From contig NZ_FMAE01000006.1 in assembly GCF_900094575.1 (NCBI RefSeq), forward strand, positions 62,001-126,000: a DNA stretch of 64,000 nucleotides. The letters are read 5' to 3'. A model generated the notes under the pieces. It searched no databases. It worked only from the letters and a program-made list of their open reading frames with translations, and was not told where the DNA came from. A program made the translations under genes and the position numbers. Below are positions 1-8,385 of this stretch, piece after piece; position 1 is the stretch's first letter; every line of letters begins with the position of its first letter. The stretch comes from Bradyrhizobium yuanmingense. Lineage in GTDB: Bacteria; Pseudomonadota; Alphaproteobacteria; Rhizobiales; Xanthobacteraceae.

Positions 1-149
1 ACGGTGCGCGCATCCTCGGCCGCGTCGCGATAGACGCCCATCCTCCGCTCGCCGTAGAGGTGAATGCCGCCGATCAGGACGACGCCGATGACGCCAATGA
101 CGCCGATCGCGGTGATCTTGTGAGTGAGTCGCAGGGAGAGGAGCCGCAT
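1..149 (-). CDS. Methyl-accepting chemotaxis protein, N-terminus only (cut by window edge)
   Basis: The first 49 codons of a minus-strand gene are present; the rest lies outside the window. The protein begins MRLLSLRLTHKITAIG, a short basic cytoplasmic start followed by one strongly hydrophobic segment (about residues 12-30, rich in I, V and G), then a polar stretch with GERRMGVYRDAAEDAR. This is the usual start of a transmembrane chemoreceptor in Bradyrhizobium-type genomes, with a periplasmic sensing domain after the first membrane helix. The identification rests on this N-terminal pattern alone, so another membrane sensor is possible. No strong ribosome binding site precedes the ATG. Palindromes 75-130 bp upstream may belong to its promoter. 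Confidence 0.5.
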   Translation of the reverse strand, partial: MRLLSLRLTHKITAIGVIGVIGVVLIGGIHLYGERRMGVYRDAAEDART

Positions 150-222
150 CGTGAACCAAGCTGGTGGTGAGCGATGCCATTGATGAAGCGATATTCGGTG
201 AAAGCTTCCGTTAATTTGCGGG

Positions 223-281
223 CACGTATTAATACGTGTATTTCACTACAATGCTCGCCGTTGTGCACGGTGACGTGCACA
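223..281. promoter_or_regulatory. Two perfect palindromes upstream of the chemoreceptor gene
   Basis: Positions 223-238 read cacgtattaatacgtg, a perfect 16-bp palindrome. Positions 262-281 contain TGTGCAC and GTGCACA separated by six bases. Both lie between the thiolase terminator and the chemoreceptor start at 149, where a promoter for the minus-strand receptor gene would be. Operator function is inferred from symmetry and position only. Confidence 0.4.
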
Positions 282-292
282 GGCACAGTTCC

Positions 293-329
293 AAAAAAGA
301 AGCACGGCGCTTCACCAGCGCCGTGCTTC
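293..329 (-). terminator. Rho-independent terminator of the thiolase gene
   Basis: A perfect 13-bp stem (299-311 with 317-329) with a 5-nt loop lies 25 bp past the thiolase stop codon. On the minus strand it is followed by six U residues (293-298). Confidence 0.92.
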
Positions 330-353
330 CTTGTCTGCGCGAGACTTGGGCCT

Positions 354-1526
354 TTAGTGATAGATCTCGAACAGGCCGGCGCCGCCCTGGCCGCCGCCGA
401 TGCACATCGTCACCACGCCCCACTTGGCCTTGCGGCGGGCGCCTTCCTGCAAGAGGTGGCCGGTGAGACGGGCGCCGGTCATGCCGAAGGGATGGCCGAT
501 CGCGATCGAGCCGCCGTTGACGTTGTACTTGGCGGGATCGATGCCGAGCTGGTCGCGGCAATACAGGCACTGGCTGGCGAAGGCCTCGTTGAGCTCCCAC
601 AGATCGATGTCGTCGATCTTGAGGCCGGTGCGCTTGAGCAGCTTCGGAATCGCGAACACCGGGCCGATGCCCATCTCGTCCGGCTCGCAGCCGGCGGTAG
701 CCCAGGCGACGAAGCGGCCGAGCGGCTTGAGGCCGCGCTTCTCGGCGTCCTTGGCTTCCATCAGCACCACGGCGGCGGCGCCGTCGGAGAGCTGGCTGGC
801 ATTGCCGGCGGTGACGAACTTGCCCGGGCCCTTCACCGGCTCGAGCTTTGCCAATCCTTCCATCGTCGTTTCGGGGCGATTGCATTCGTCGCGATCGACG
901 GTGTAGTCCACGATCGACTCGGCCTTGGTCTGCTTGTCGACGACCTTCATCTTGGTCTTCATCGGGACGATCTCGTCCTTGAACTTGTTCGCCTGCTGGG
1001 CCGCGGCCATGCGGCGCTGCGATTCCAGCGAGAACTCGTCCTGATATTCACGGCTGAGCTTGTAGCGCTCGGCGACGATGTCGGCGGTGTCGATCATCGC
1101 CATGAAGATGTCGGGGGCGACCTTGAGCAGTTCCGGATCGACCGATTCCTTCGGCGTGCCGCCGCCGGGAATCGAGATGCTCTCGACGCCGCCGGCGACG
1201 ATGCAATCGGCGCCGTCGGAGCGGATCGAATTGGCGGCCATCGCGATGGTCTGCAGGCCCGACGAGCAGAAGCGGTTCACCGACACGCCGGCGGTGGTCT
1301 TCGGCAGGCCCGCGAGCAGCGCAGCCTGGCGGCCGATGTTCGGCGCGCCATGGGCGCAATTGCCGAGATAGCAGTCCTCGACATAGTCCTTCTCGACGCC
1401 GGCGCGGTCCACCGCGTGATGAATGGCGTGGGCCGCGAGCGACATCGGCGGCGTGATGTTGAACCCGCCGCGGCCGGATTTCGCCAGGCCCGTGCGCGCA
1501 TAGGAAACGATGACGGCTTCACGCAT
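354..1526 (-). CDS. Thiolase family acetyl-CoA C-acyltransferase
   Basis: A 390-aa thiolase, the normal family length. It condenses or cleaves acyl-CoA thioesters in beta-oxidation or acetoacetyl-CoA formation. The nucleophilic cysteine is in NRFCSSGLQT (Cys87). The NEAFA block, the GHPFGMTGAR histidine block and the C-terminal CIGGGQGG cysteine (about Cys375) complete the catalytic set. The ATG at 1526 is preceded by AAGGGAGAA at good spacing; an upstream in-frame ATG would add 90 non-family residues and is rejected. The gene stands alone, ends at a strong terminator, and follows serA by about 350 bp. Sequence alone does not separate FadA-like degradation from PhaA-like biosynthesis. Confidence 0.93.
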   Translation of the reverse strand: MREAVIVSYARTGLAKSGRGGFNITPPMSLAAHAIHHAVDRAGVEKDYVEDCYLGNCAHGAPNIGRQAALLAGLPKTTAGVSVNRFCSSGLQTIAMAANSIRSDGADCIVAGGVESISIPGGGTPKESVDPELLKVAPDIFMAMIDTADIVAERYKLSREYQDEFSLESQRRMAAAQQANKFKDEIVPMKTKMKVVDKQTKAESIVDYTVDRDECNRPETTMEGLAKLEPVKGPGKFVTAGNASQLSDGAAAVVLMEAKDAEKRGLKPLGRFVAWATAGCEPDEMGIGPVFAIPKLLKRTGLKIDDIDLWELNEAFASQCLYCRDQLGIDPAKYNVNGGSIAIGHPFGMTGARLTGHLLQEGARRKAKWGVVTMCIGGGQGGAGLFEIYH

Positions 1527-1599
1527 TGTTTTCTCCCTTGTCGAACGATTTGGAACGGAGCGTCCTGACGCCATTGGTACACAAAGATTGGGGGTGGGG

Positions 1600-1637
1600 A
1601 AAATGAAAACGCCGCCTCCGGCGATGGAGACGGCGTT
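1600..1637 (-). terminator. Probable terminator downstream of serA
   Basis: A 12-bp stem (1608-1619 with 1626-1637, one G-U pair) with a 6-nt loop is followed on the minus strand by UU-CA-UUUU. It lies about 245 nt past the serA stop, beyond a palindromic repeat, and upstream of the thiolase gene. Confidence 0.6.
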
Positions 1638-1670
1638 GTTCCGCGTGTCGGAATATATGATATGATGATC

Positions 1671-1867
1671 GTCATTCCGGGGCGTGCGCGCCCGCTCTAT
1701 CCACACGTCATGCCCGGGCTTGTCCCGCCTGCGCGGCCGAAGCCGCTTCGGCGCGGCGAAGGCCCGGGCATCCACGTTCTTCGCGCCGAGCGGCAAGACG
1801 TGGATGGCCGGGTCATAGGCGAGCGGAAGCGACGCCGTCCTTCGGACTGCTATGCCCGGCCATGACG
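1671..1867. repeat. Palindromic intergenic repeat, CATGCCCGGGC type, directly after serA
   Basis: The arms are a cgtcatgcccgggcttgtcc-like segment and its complement ending in cccggccatgacg, with the internal pair ccacgtt/acgtgga. Related copies lie at 21855-21939, 43529-43602 and 55660-55743. The copy starts with a fragment resembling the gtcattccgg family. It fills most of the 355-bp gap between serA and the thiolase gene; nothing coding is seen there. Confidence 0.85.
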
Positions 1868-1881
1868 CCGGTGGGAGCCGC

Positions 1882-3471
1882 TCAGAACGTCAGCGCCTTG
1901 GCCTGCTTGACCTGCGGCAGGGCCTGCACCTTGGCGAGCACGTCGGCCGGCACCACACCGTCGACCTCGACCAGCGCAATGGCATCGCTGCCCGGAGCGA
2001 CCCGGCCGAGATGGAAGGTCGCGATGTTGATCTTGGCGTCGCCCAGAAGCCCCGCGAACTTGCCGATGAAGCCCGGCTTGTCCTCGTTGGTGACGTAGAT
2101 CATCGACTTGCCGAACTCGGCGTCGACGCGGATGCCCTTGATGTCGACGAGGCGCGGCTTGCCGTCTGCATAGACGGTGCCCGAGACCGACCGCTCCTGC
2201 CGCTCGGTGGTGACCGTGACGGTGATCAGGCTCTCATAGTCGCTCTGGGCGGCGCGGACGATCTCGTCCACCACCATGCCGCGCTCCTTGGCGACGACCG
2301 GCGCGGACACCACGTTGACCTCGCCCAGCATCGGCCGCAGCAGGCCCGACAGCACCGCGGAGGTGATCGCCTTGATCTTCATCTCGGCGACGTGGCCCTC
2401 ATATGTGATCTCGACCTTGAGAATGCCGCTCTCGGTGAGCTGGCCGGCAAACGAGCCGAGCTTCTCGGCGAGCGCGATGAACGGCTTCAGCTTCGGCGCT
2501 TCTTCCGCCGTGATCGAGGGGAAGTTGACCGCGTTCGAGATCGCGCCGGTGAGCAGGTAATCCGACATCTGCTCGGCGACCTGCAGCGCGACGTTCTCCT
2601 GCGCTTCGGTGGTGGAGGCGCCGAGATGCGGCGTGCAGATCACGTTGGGATGGCCGAACAGCACGCTCTTGGTCGCGGGCTCCTCGACGAAGACGTCGAA
2701 GGCGGCGCCGGCAATGTGCTTGGCGTTGAGCGCATCGACCACCGCCTGCTCGTCGACGAGACCGCCGCGGGCGCAATTGATCAGGCGCACGCCCTTCTTC
2801 ATCTTGGCGATCGCGGCCGCGTCGATGATGTTCTTGGTCTTCTCGGTCAGCGGCGTGTGCAGCGTGATGAAGTCGGCGCGCCTGAGCAGATCGTCGAGAT
2901 CGACCTTCTCGACGCCGATGTCCTTGGCGCGCTCCGGCGACAGGAACGGGTCGAACGCGATCACCTTCATGCGCAGGCCGAGCGCGCGGTCGGCGACGAT
3001 CGAGCCGATATTGCCGCAGCCGACGACGCCCAGCACCTTGCCGGTGATCTCCACGCCCATGAAGCGGTTCTTCTCCCACTTGCCGGCCTGCGTCGAGGCA
3101 TCGGCCTGCGGGATCTCGCGGGCGAGCGCGAGCATCAGGGTGATGGCGTGCTCGGCGGTCGTGATCGAATTGCCGAACGGTGTGTTCATCACGATGATGC
3201 CCTTGGCCGTCGCGGCCGGGATCTCGACATTGTCGACGCCGATGCCGGCGCGGCCGATCACCTTCAGCCTGGCCGCCTTCTCGAGGATCTTGGCGGTCGC
3301 CTTGGTCGCGGAGCGGATCGCAAGGCCGTCGTAATTGCCGATGATCTCGGCCAGCTTGTCCTTGTCCTTGCCGAGATTGGGCTGGAAGTCGACCTCGACG
3401 CCGCGATCCCTGAAGATCTGCACGGCAGCGGGCGAGAGCGCGTCGGAAATGAGAACTTTGGGTTTGGTCAT
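1882..3471 (-). CDS. serA: D-3-phosphoglycerate dehydrogenase
   Basis: A 529-aa type I phosphoglycerate dehydrogenase that oxidises 3-phosphoglycerate to 3-phosphohydroxypyruvate, the first step of serine synthesis, in the cytoplasm with NAD. The Rossmann motif VGCGNIGSIVADRALGL begins near residue 150. The catalytic Arg is in INCARGGLVDE (Arg235) and the catalytic His in CTPHLGAST (His282). After about residue 320 come the allosteric substrate-binding region and a C-terminal ACT domain, which usually mediates serine feedback. It lies downstream of serC on the same strand, separated by a palindromic repeat of about 150 bp, so the two could be co-transcribed. Confidence 0.97.
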   Translation of the reverse strand: MTKPKVLISDALSPAAVQIFRDRGVEVDFQPNLGKDKDKLAEIIGNYDGLAIRSATKATAKILEKAARLKVIGRAGIGVDNVEIPAATAKGIIVMNTPFGNSITTAEHAITLMLALAREIPQADASTQAGKWEKNRFMGVEITGKVLGVVGCGNIGSIVADRALGLRMKVIAFDPFLSPERAKDIGVEKVDLDDLLRRADFITLHTPLTEKTKNIIDAAAIAKMKKGVRLINCARGGLVDEQAVVDALNAKHIAGAAFDVFVEEPATKSVLFGHPNVICTPHLGASTTEAQENVALQVAEQMSDYLLTGAISNAVNFPSITAEEAPKLKPFIALAEKLGSFAGQLTESGILKVEITYEGHVAEMKIKAITSAVLSGLLRPMLGEVNVVSAPVVAKERGMVVDEIVRAAQSDYESLITVTVTTERQERSVSGTVYADGKPRLVDIKGIRVDAEFGKSMIYVTNEDKPGFIGKFAGLLGDAKINIATFHLGRVAPGSDAIALVEVDGVVPADVLAKVQALPQVKQAKALTF

Positions 3472-3486
3472 GGGATTTGTCCTTCA

Positions 3487-3634
3487 CACCCTCCCCTGGA
3501 GGGGGAGGGTCGGCGCGAAGCGCCGGGGTGGGGTGAAGCTGCAACAAAGAAAGTCGCCGGTACGTCGTGTGGAGAGATCACCCCACCCCGCCGCACCTGG
3601 CGGTGCGTCGACCCTCCCCCTCGGGGAGGGTAAG
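3487..3634. repeat. Bipartite palindromic repeat between serC and serA (accctcccc type)
   Basis: Two mirrored halves are present. The left half is accctcccctggagggggagggt, then the inner hairpin ggcgcgaagcgcc, then ggggtggggtga. The right half is tcaccccacccc, then a cgcac/gtgcg inner hairpin, then accctccccctcggggagggt. Copies of the same plan lie at 45134-45313 and 57940-58146. It sits inside a likely serC-serA transcript. Confidence 0.88.
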
Positions 3635-3638
3635 AAAC

Positions 3639-4811
3639 TTACGCCGCCTTCGCGAGCGTGGCCTTGGTCTCGGCGAAGGCCCAGTCGATCCACTGCGTCA
3701 GCAGCTCGACGTCCTTTGCTTCCACCGTGGCGCCGCACCAGATTCGCAGGCCGGCCGGCGCGTCGCGGTAATAGGCGAAGTCGTAGCCCGCGCCTTCCTT
3801 CTCGACGAGGGCCACCAGCTTCTTGCTGAACTCCGCCTGCGCGTCCTCGGAGAGCGAGGTGATCGCGGGATCGGTGAACTTCAGGCACACCGAGGTGTTG
3901 GAGCGGATCGATGCGTCCTTGGCGAGGAAGTCGATCCAGGGCGTCTTCGCCTTCCAGTCCGCCAGCACCTTGGTGTTGGCGTCGGCGCGCGCGATCAGCG
4001 CCTTGAGACCGCCGATCGACTTAGCCCAGTTCAGCGCATCGAGATAATCCTCGACGCAGAGCATCGACGGCGTGTTGATGGTCTCGCCGACGAAGATGCC
4101 TTCGTTGAGCTTGCCGCCCTTGGTCATGCGGAAGATCTTCGGCAGCGGCCAGGCCGGCTTGTAGGTCTCGAGCCGCTCCACCGCGCGGGGCGACAGGATC
4201 AGCATGCCATGCGCGGCCTCGCCGCCGAGCGCCTTCTGCCAGGAGAAGGTGACGACGTCGAGCTTGGCCCAGTCGAGCGGCTGTGCAAACGCGGCGGAGG
4301 TCGCATCGCAGATGGTCAGGCCTTCGCGGCTCGCGCTGATCCAGTCCGCGTTCGGAACGCGCACGCCCGACGTGGTGCCGTTCCAGGTGAAGACGACGTC
4401 GCTCTTGGGATCCACCTTCGACAGATCGGGGATCTCACCGTAAGCCGCATTGAGCTTGGTGACGTCCTTGAGCTTCAATTCCTTGACGATGTCGCTGACC
4501 CAGCCCTCGCCGAAGGATTCCCAGGCGAGCGTGGTGACGGGCCGTGCGCCGAGCAGCGACCACAGCGCCATCTCGACCGCGCCGGTATCGGAGGCCGGCA
4601 CGATCCCGATACGGTAATCGGCGGGGACCTCGAGCACTTCGCGCGTCAGGTCGATCGCGAGCTTGAGCTTGGTCTTGCCGATCTTCGCGCGATGCGAGCG
4701 GCCGAGAGCTGCGTCCTTGAGATTTTGGGCGTTCCAGCCGGGGCGCTTGGCGCAGGGGCCGGAGGAGAAATGCGGCACGGTCGGCCGCGAAGCGGGCTTC
4801 GCTACAGTCAT
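3639..4811 (-). CDS. serC: Phosphoserine aminotransferase
   Basis: A 390-aa PLP enzyme of the alphaproteobacterial SerC type. It converts 3-phosphohydroxypyruvate plus glutamate to 3-phosphoserine. The protein starts with the typical PHFSSGPCAKRPGW block near residue 13. The PLP lysine is in TFSWQKALGGEAAHG (Lys193), and the substrate region has GTTSGVRVPNADW. It is immediately upstream of serA on the same strand, so the first two steps of serine synthesis are encoded together. The product could also act in pyridoxine synthesis, as for other SerC enzymes. Confidence 0.96.
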   Translation of the reverse strand: MTVAKPASRPTVPHFSSGPCAKRPGWNAQNLKDAALGRSHRAKIGKTKLKLAIDLTREVLEVPADYRIGIVPASDTGAVEMALWSLLGARPVTTLAWESFGEGWVSDIVKELKLKDVTKLNAAYGEIPDLSKVDPKSDVVFTWNGTTSGVRVPNADWISASREGLTICDATSAAFAQPLDWAKLDVVTFSWQKALGGEAAHGMLILSPRAVERLETYKPAWPLPKIFRMTKGGKLNEGIFVGETINTPSMLCVEDYLDALNWAKSIGGLKALIARADANTKVLADWKAKTPWIDFLAKDASIRSNTSVCLKFTDPAITSLSEDAQAEFSKKLVALVEKEGAGYDFAYYRDAPAGLRIWCGATVEAKDVELLTQWIDWAFAETKATLAKAA

Positions 4812-4890
4812 GATCTACCCTTCCAGATAGTAAGCCTCCCGTTGGGGGGAGGTGTCCCGCCGCGGCTGATACGGGAATCGGGAAGGTCCG

Positions 4891-5097
4891 TCAAGGAAGT
4901 TCCGGGGCCTCACGCGCCAGTGATGGCGCTTCCGGTGCAATATCAGGGGATTCGACGACAGTGAGCGCATTCAGCAAGTCCGTGGCATCGCTGATCAATT
5001 GCGCCGCCTTGCGGCGGCTTCCGACCTTCAAAACGCATTTGTCATTGGCCTGCACGACGTAGTCGTTGCCGACCTTGATCATCGAATAGCTTGTCAT
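4891..5097 (-). CDS. Small conserved-looking protein of unknown function (68 aa)
   Basis: A 68-aa basic-to-neutral soluble protein, MTSYSMIKVGNDYVVQAND at the start, with a lysine/arginine-rich KVGSRRKAAQL segment and a proline/glutamate-rich tail. No domain is recognised. A GGGA ribosome-binding-like stretch lies upstream of the ATG, and the gene is alone upstream of serC. A partial CtrA-like site (TTTA-N7-TTAAC, 5185-5200) lies about 90 bp upstream. It could be a small cytoplasmic protein of the kind commonly called hypothetical in Bradyrhizobium. Confidence 0.7.
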   Translation of the reverse strand: MTSYSMIKVGNDYVVQANDKCVLKVGSRRKAAQLISDATDLLNALTVVESPDIAPEAPSLAREAPELP

Positions 5098-5257
5098 CGA
5101 AATGTCCCGAACCGAGCGAGCCCGGTGTCAGATGCCCCCGTAGCACCCTTCGTTCCTTCATCAATGTGAACGACGGAGCGGTAGTTTACCGGCTCTTAAC
5201 ACGACCGAGTGAAAAGCCCGCTTTTCGCCGGCTGCGCAGCGCTCGCGTCGCGCTGCC

Positions 5258-5722
5258 TCAAAAGCGGACAGTCATTCCGACGTGACTCGCCGTGAAGCCG
5301 AGCCGCTTGTAGAAGCGCTGCGCATCGACGCGCGTCTGATGCGTGAGCAACTCGACCAGATTGCAGCCGCGCGCCTTTGCTTCCGTCACGGCCCATTGCA
5401 CCAATTGCTCGCCGATGCCGCGGCTGCGACACTCGGTGGCAACGCGAACATCCTCGAGCAGGCCGCGCGATCCGCCTTGCGAGCTCAGGCCCGGCAGGAT
5501 CGCGAGCTGCAGGCAGCCGACCACCCTGCCCTCACTCTCGGCAACGACCAGCGTGAGATTCGGATCGCGCGCGATCCGCGCGAATGCGTCGTAATAGGCG
5601 GACGGCAACGGATCCTCCACGCGCTCGCGCGCGCGGCCGAGATGATCGTCGGCGAGCATCGCCACGATCGCGGCGACGTCCTCGCGGCGCGCGGGACGGA
5701 TAGAGACGGCTTCGGCATTCAT
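5258..5722 (-). CDS. GNAT family N-acetyltransferase
   Basis: A 154-aa single-domain acetyl-CoA-dependent acetyltransferase. The acetyl-CoA pyrophosphate loop is CRSRGIGEQLVQWAV (about residues 101-115), preceded by the beta strand LLEDVRVATE. The C-terminal half contains VELLTHQTRVDAQRFYKRLGF, the usual motif B region. The N-terminus (SIRPARREDVAAI) is typical. The gene begins 18 bp after the GST gene ends, on the same strand, so they probably share a transcript. The acceptor cannot be predicted. Confidence 0.9.
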   Translation of the reverse strand: MNAEAVSIRPARREDVAAIVAMLADDHLGRARERVEDPLPSAYYDAFARIARDPNLTLVVAESEGRVVGCLQLAILPGLSSQGGSRGLLEDVRVATECRSRGIGEQLVQWAVTEAKARGCNLVELLTHQTRVDAQRFYKRLGFTASHVGMTVRF

Positions 5723-5740
5723 CTCAGGCGACTCCGCACC

Positions 5741-6331
5741 TCAGCGCGCCGGCGGAAGGCCGAGACACGCTTCGACGTCACCGATCCAGCGGCGGACGGA
5801 GGCATAGCGGCCGAGGTCGAAGCCGCCTTCATGGGCAACACGCGTATAGGCGAGCAGCGACACGTCGGCGAGCGACACCTCGTCGCCGGCGAACAAGCGG
5901 CTGGCTGAGAGGTGTTGCTCCATGCGGTCGAGCGCCGCATAGCCGCGCTTGACCTTTTCAGGATCGAGCTCGGAGGCATCCTTGCCGAGATAGACGATGA
6001 GGAAGCGGCACACGGCGATATAAGGCTCGTGGCTGTACTGCTCCCAGAACAGCCATTCGTCCATCTTGGCCGCCGTGAAGGCGTCGCGCGGAACCAGCGC
6101 GCTGTCGCGGGCGACATAGCGGATGATGGCGTTGGACTGCGCCAGCGTACGGCCGTCGTCGAATGCAACGGTGGGGACCTGGCCGGCGCCGTTCATCTTC
6201 AGGAATTGCGGCGTGCGCGTCTCGCCCTTACGGGTGTCGATCTCGATCCACTGGTAGGGCACAGCGAGCTTGTCGCAGACCCACTTCACCTTGAGACAAT
6301 TGCCGGAATTGCTGTCGCCGTAGATCTTCAT
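5741..6331 (-). CDS. Glutathione S-transferase family protein
   Basis: A 196-aa cytoplasmic GST with an N-terminal thioredoxin-like domain beginning MKIYGDSNSGNCLKVKW and the glutathione-binding GQVPTVAFDDGRTLAQSNAI segment (cis-proline VP plus Ser). It is followed by an all-helical C-terminal domain with the N-capping-like SLADVSLLAYTR block. The Ser/Asn-rich start suggests a beta-like or nu-like class, but this is inference. The start at 6331 is preferred over 6364 because MKIYG is the usual beginning of the fold. It is the first of three GSTs in the window (others at 22196 and 29526). Confidence 0.9.
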   Translation of the reverse strand: MKIYGDSNSGNCLKVKWVCDKLAVPYQWIEIDTRKGETRTPQFLKMNGAGQVPTVAFDDGRTLAQSNAIIRYVARDSALVPRDAFTAAKMDEWLFWEQYSHEPYIAVCRFLIVYLGKDASELDPEKVKRGYAALDRMEQHLSASRLFAGDEVSLADVSLLAYTRVAHEGGFDLGRYASVRRWIGDVEACLGLPPAR

Positions 6332-6401
6332 CGCTGCCGCCCCGCTTTCGGAACGAGAGAGCATCAGGACGAAGCGCAGCTGTCAACAGGAAGCGGACGG
6401 C

Positions 6402-7289
6402 TCAGAACTTGTAGCCGACGCCGAGGCGCGCGTTGTTCAACGTCACCTGCGTGTTCATGACGGGCGAGAATCTCACATATTCGTATTCGATGCGGGCGAA
6501 CAAGCCGTCCCAAACGCAGTATTCGAGCCCGAGGCCGGCGGTCCAACCCACTGCGTAAGTGTTGGTCCTGTGCTGACCTTGCGTGCCCGACTGCGCAGGA
6601 ACTGGGCCCCACGTTCCAAGTGTCGTCGTGGTGTTGCCGAAGAAATCCGTCGTCGTCGTGTCCTGTCGCATCGAGACGCTGCTGGTCACGGTGCGCGACA
6701 CGTCCATTCGCCCGACGGCAGCGCCCATGAAGGCATAAGGCATGAAGCTGCCGCCGTCCCAACCCACGCGGCCGCGGAGCGTCACCATGTCTTTGACCTG
6801 TGCCGCCGCGGCACCCGTCAGCGTGACGGCATAGTTGTTGGTGACGCCGGGCGCCCGCACCTCACCAGGCGGGTTGACGATGACGAGCGAGTTGGTTCCT
6901 GACGTCAATGTCGCCATATCGTTGAAGTAGCTGTAAGTGCCCTCGAGACTGAGAACGGCATCATACCATTGCCAGTTGCGGCCGACGAAGCCACCAAAAT
7001 TGGTGCTTTGAGTGTTGGTCTTGTTCAGCAGCGACCACGTCGAGGTCGGCCCCTGGAGTACGCTGTCGCGGAAGATGTAGTTGGTCAGTCCGACCACGCT
7101 CTGACTGAAATCCGTGGCATCTGCGGTATAACCGCCATGACCGCCGACATAGAAGCCATTCCAATTGACGGAGGTCTTCGACAGACCGTCCGCGAAGCCG
7201 CCGCGCAGCACGGGCAGGTCCGGCATGTCGGCCGCTTGCGCGGCAGACACCGTCCCCAACATCGCCGCTGCCAACACCAGCCTACGCAT
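6402..7289 (-). CDS. Outer-membrane beta-barrel protein (Omp25/31-like)
   Basis: A 295-aa exported protein. The signal peptide MRRLVLAAAMLGTVSAAQA is followed by ADMPDLPVL. After a short linker come repeated amphipathic segments starting with NWNGFYVGGHGGYT and ending in ARLGVGYKF, with the C-terminal phenylalanine of outer-membrane barrels. Such proteins resemble the Omp25/Omp31/RopB group of Rhizobiales. The ATG at 7289 has GGAG upstream at proper spacing. The next gene upstream on the same strand is a second barrel, divided from it by a strong terminator, so they form separate units. Confidence 0.88.
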   Translation of the reverse strand: MRRLVLAAAMLGTVSAAQAADMPDLPVLRGGFADGLSKTSVNWNGFYVGGHGGYTADATDFSQSVVGLTNYIFRDSVLQGPTSTWSLLNKTNTQSTNFGGFVGRNWQWYDAVLSLEGTYSYFNDMATLTSGTNSLVIVNPPGEVRAPGVTNNYAVTLTGAAAAQVKDMVTLRGRVGWDGGSFMPYAFMGAAVGRMDVSRTVTSSVSMRQDTTTTDFFGNTTTTLGTWGPVPAQSGTQGQHRTNTYAVGWTAGLGLEYCVWDGLFARIEYEYVRFSPVMNTQVTLNNARLGVGYKF

Positions 7290-7400
7290 CACCACGCTCC
7301 ATCGGACTCGAACTGTTGCGATGATCATCGCCTGTTAACCTTAACCAATGGTTGCGCCGGGCGCCTTCGCCGCACCTCGCCATGAAAAATACGCAAAGCA

Positions 7401-7428
7401 AAACGGCGCGGGATGATCCCGCGCCGTT
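7401..7428 (-). terminator. Rho-independent terminator between the two barrel genes
   Basis: A perfect 12-bp stem (7402-7413 with 7417-7428) with a 3-nt loop, GC-rich, lies 28 bp past the stop of the upstream barrel gene and is followed by U-rich sequence on the minus strand. Confidence 0.8.
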
Positions 7429-7455
7429 AAGGAGTCCAAACCGATCAGGTTGCGA

Positions 7456-8286
7456 TCAGCCCTTGGTGACCAGCGGCGGCGGCACGTAGGCCGGCGGGCT
7501 GTTGAGATCCCAACGCACGCCGAGCTTGACGTCGTGCGAGGTGATGTCCCTGACCTTGATCGAGGTCGGGCCGGAAGCGCTGTTGTCGAACAAGCGGTAG
7601 TTGCCGGGCGCGGCATCGCCGAGGTTCATGTAGCTGTAGGCCAGTTCGACGGTGAAGCCGGGATTGACCTTGTAGGCAAGACCGGCGTGAGCGGCCCAGG
7701 CGAGGTTCCACTTTCCGTTGTCGGCAAAGTAGGCGACGCTGTTGTTGAGCAGCGGGCTGTAGGACACGCCGTCGTCGCGGAAGCCGCTGAGCTTGTTGTA
7801 GGAGCCGCCGACGCCCGCGCCGATGAACGGAGTGACGCACCACCAGGTGCCGAGGTCGACATAGGCGTTGGCCATCACGAGCCACTCGGACTTGCTGCCG
7901 CTGTAGTTGTTGACGCCGACGAAGCCGGGTCCCACGACATTGTCGCTACCGTGCAGATTGGCCTTGCCCCGGTACTGGCCGATGACGTCGGCGCGGAACC
8001 AGTTGTTGAAGCGATAGCCGACGCCGAGGCCGAACAGCGGCGAGGAGTCGAAGCCGAGGCCTTCCGTCGTCTTCGAGTACCCGGCCGGCAGGGCGCTCTC
8101 GATGCGCTTGGCGCTCTGGTTGGTCATGCCGATGTCGCCGCGCAGATACCAGCCGCCGAAGTCGGCGGGCGGAGCCGGCGGCGCGTACATCGGAGGGGGG
8201 GCGGCGATCGGCATATCGGCGGCGAACGCCATCGACGAGATCAGGGTCGCCGCACCCGCGGCAAGGAGAGACTTAACGCTACGCAT
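7456..8286 (-). CDS. Outer-membrane beta-barrel protein (Omp25/31-like)
   Basis: A 276-aa exported barrel protein. The signal peptide MRSVKSLLAAGAATLISSMAFA is followed by a proline-rich linker (about residues 23-40) and then DFGGWYLRGDIGMTNQSAK, the usual first strand of the family. Later strands include LGVGYRFNNWFRADVIGQYR, WVCVT-like loops around WWCVTPFIGAGVG, and AGLAYKVNPGFTVELAYSYMNLG. The end, PAYVPPPLVTKG, extends past the last strand and lacks a terminal aromatic, unlike its neighbour. An exact CtrA-type site lies about 85 bp upstream. Its role is probably structural or a small-solute channel. Confidence 0.88.
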   Translation of the reverse strand: MRSVKSLLAAGAATLISSMAFAADMPIAAPPPMYAPPAPPADFGGWYLRGDIGMTNQSAKRIESALPAGYSKTTEGLGFDSSPLFGLGVGYRFNNWFRADVIGQYRGKANLHGSDNVVGPGFVGVNNYSGSKSEWLVMANAYVDLGTWWCVTPFIGAGVGGSYNKLSGFRDDGVSYSPLLNNSVAYFADNGKWNLAWAAHAGLAYKVNPGFTVELAYSYMNLGDAAPGNYRLFDNSASGPTSIKVRDITSHDVKLGVRWDLNSPPAYVPPPLVTKG

Positions 8287-8369
8287 TGGCTTCGTCCTTA
8301 TGGCCGGTGAGGCTGAATACGAGCGCCTCACGTTCTGGAAACTCACGGGGGGACGATGCCAGCAAATGT

Positions 8370-8385
8370 TTAAGCGCCACTTAAC
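8370..8385. promoter_or_regulatory. Exact CtrA-type binding site upstream of a barrel gene
   Basis: The sequence is TTAA, seven bases, TTAAC, which matches the published CtrA full-site consensus without mismatch. It lies about 85-100 bp upstream of the barrel start at 8286, in an AT-rich stretch unusual for this genome. CtrA control is inferred from the match. Confidence 0.6.

Noticed and set aside
1852..3633. 593-codon open frame on the plus strand opposite serA
   Set aside because: It is a shadow of serA; the composition (Asp/Leu/Gly/Arg/His-rich with no fold) is typical of antisense frames in high-GC genes.
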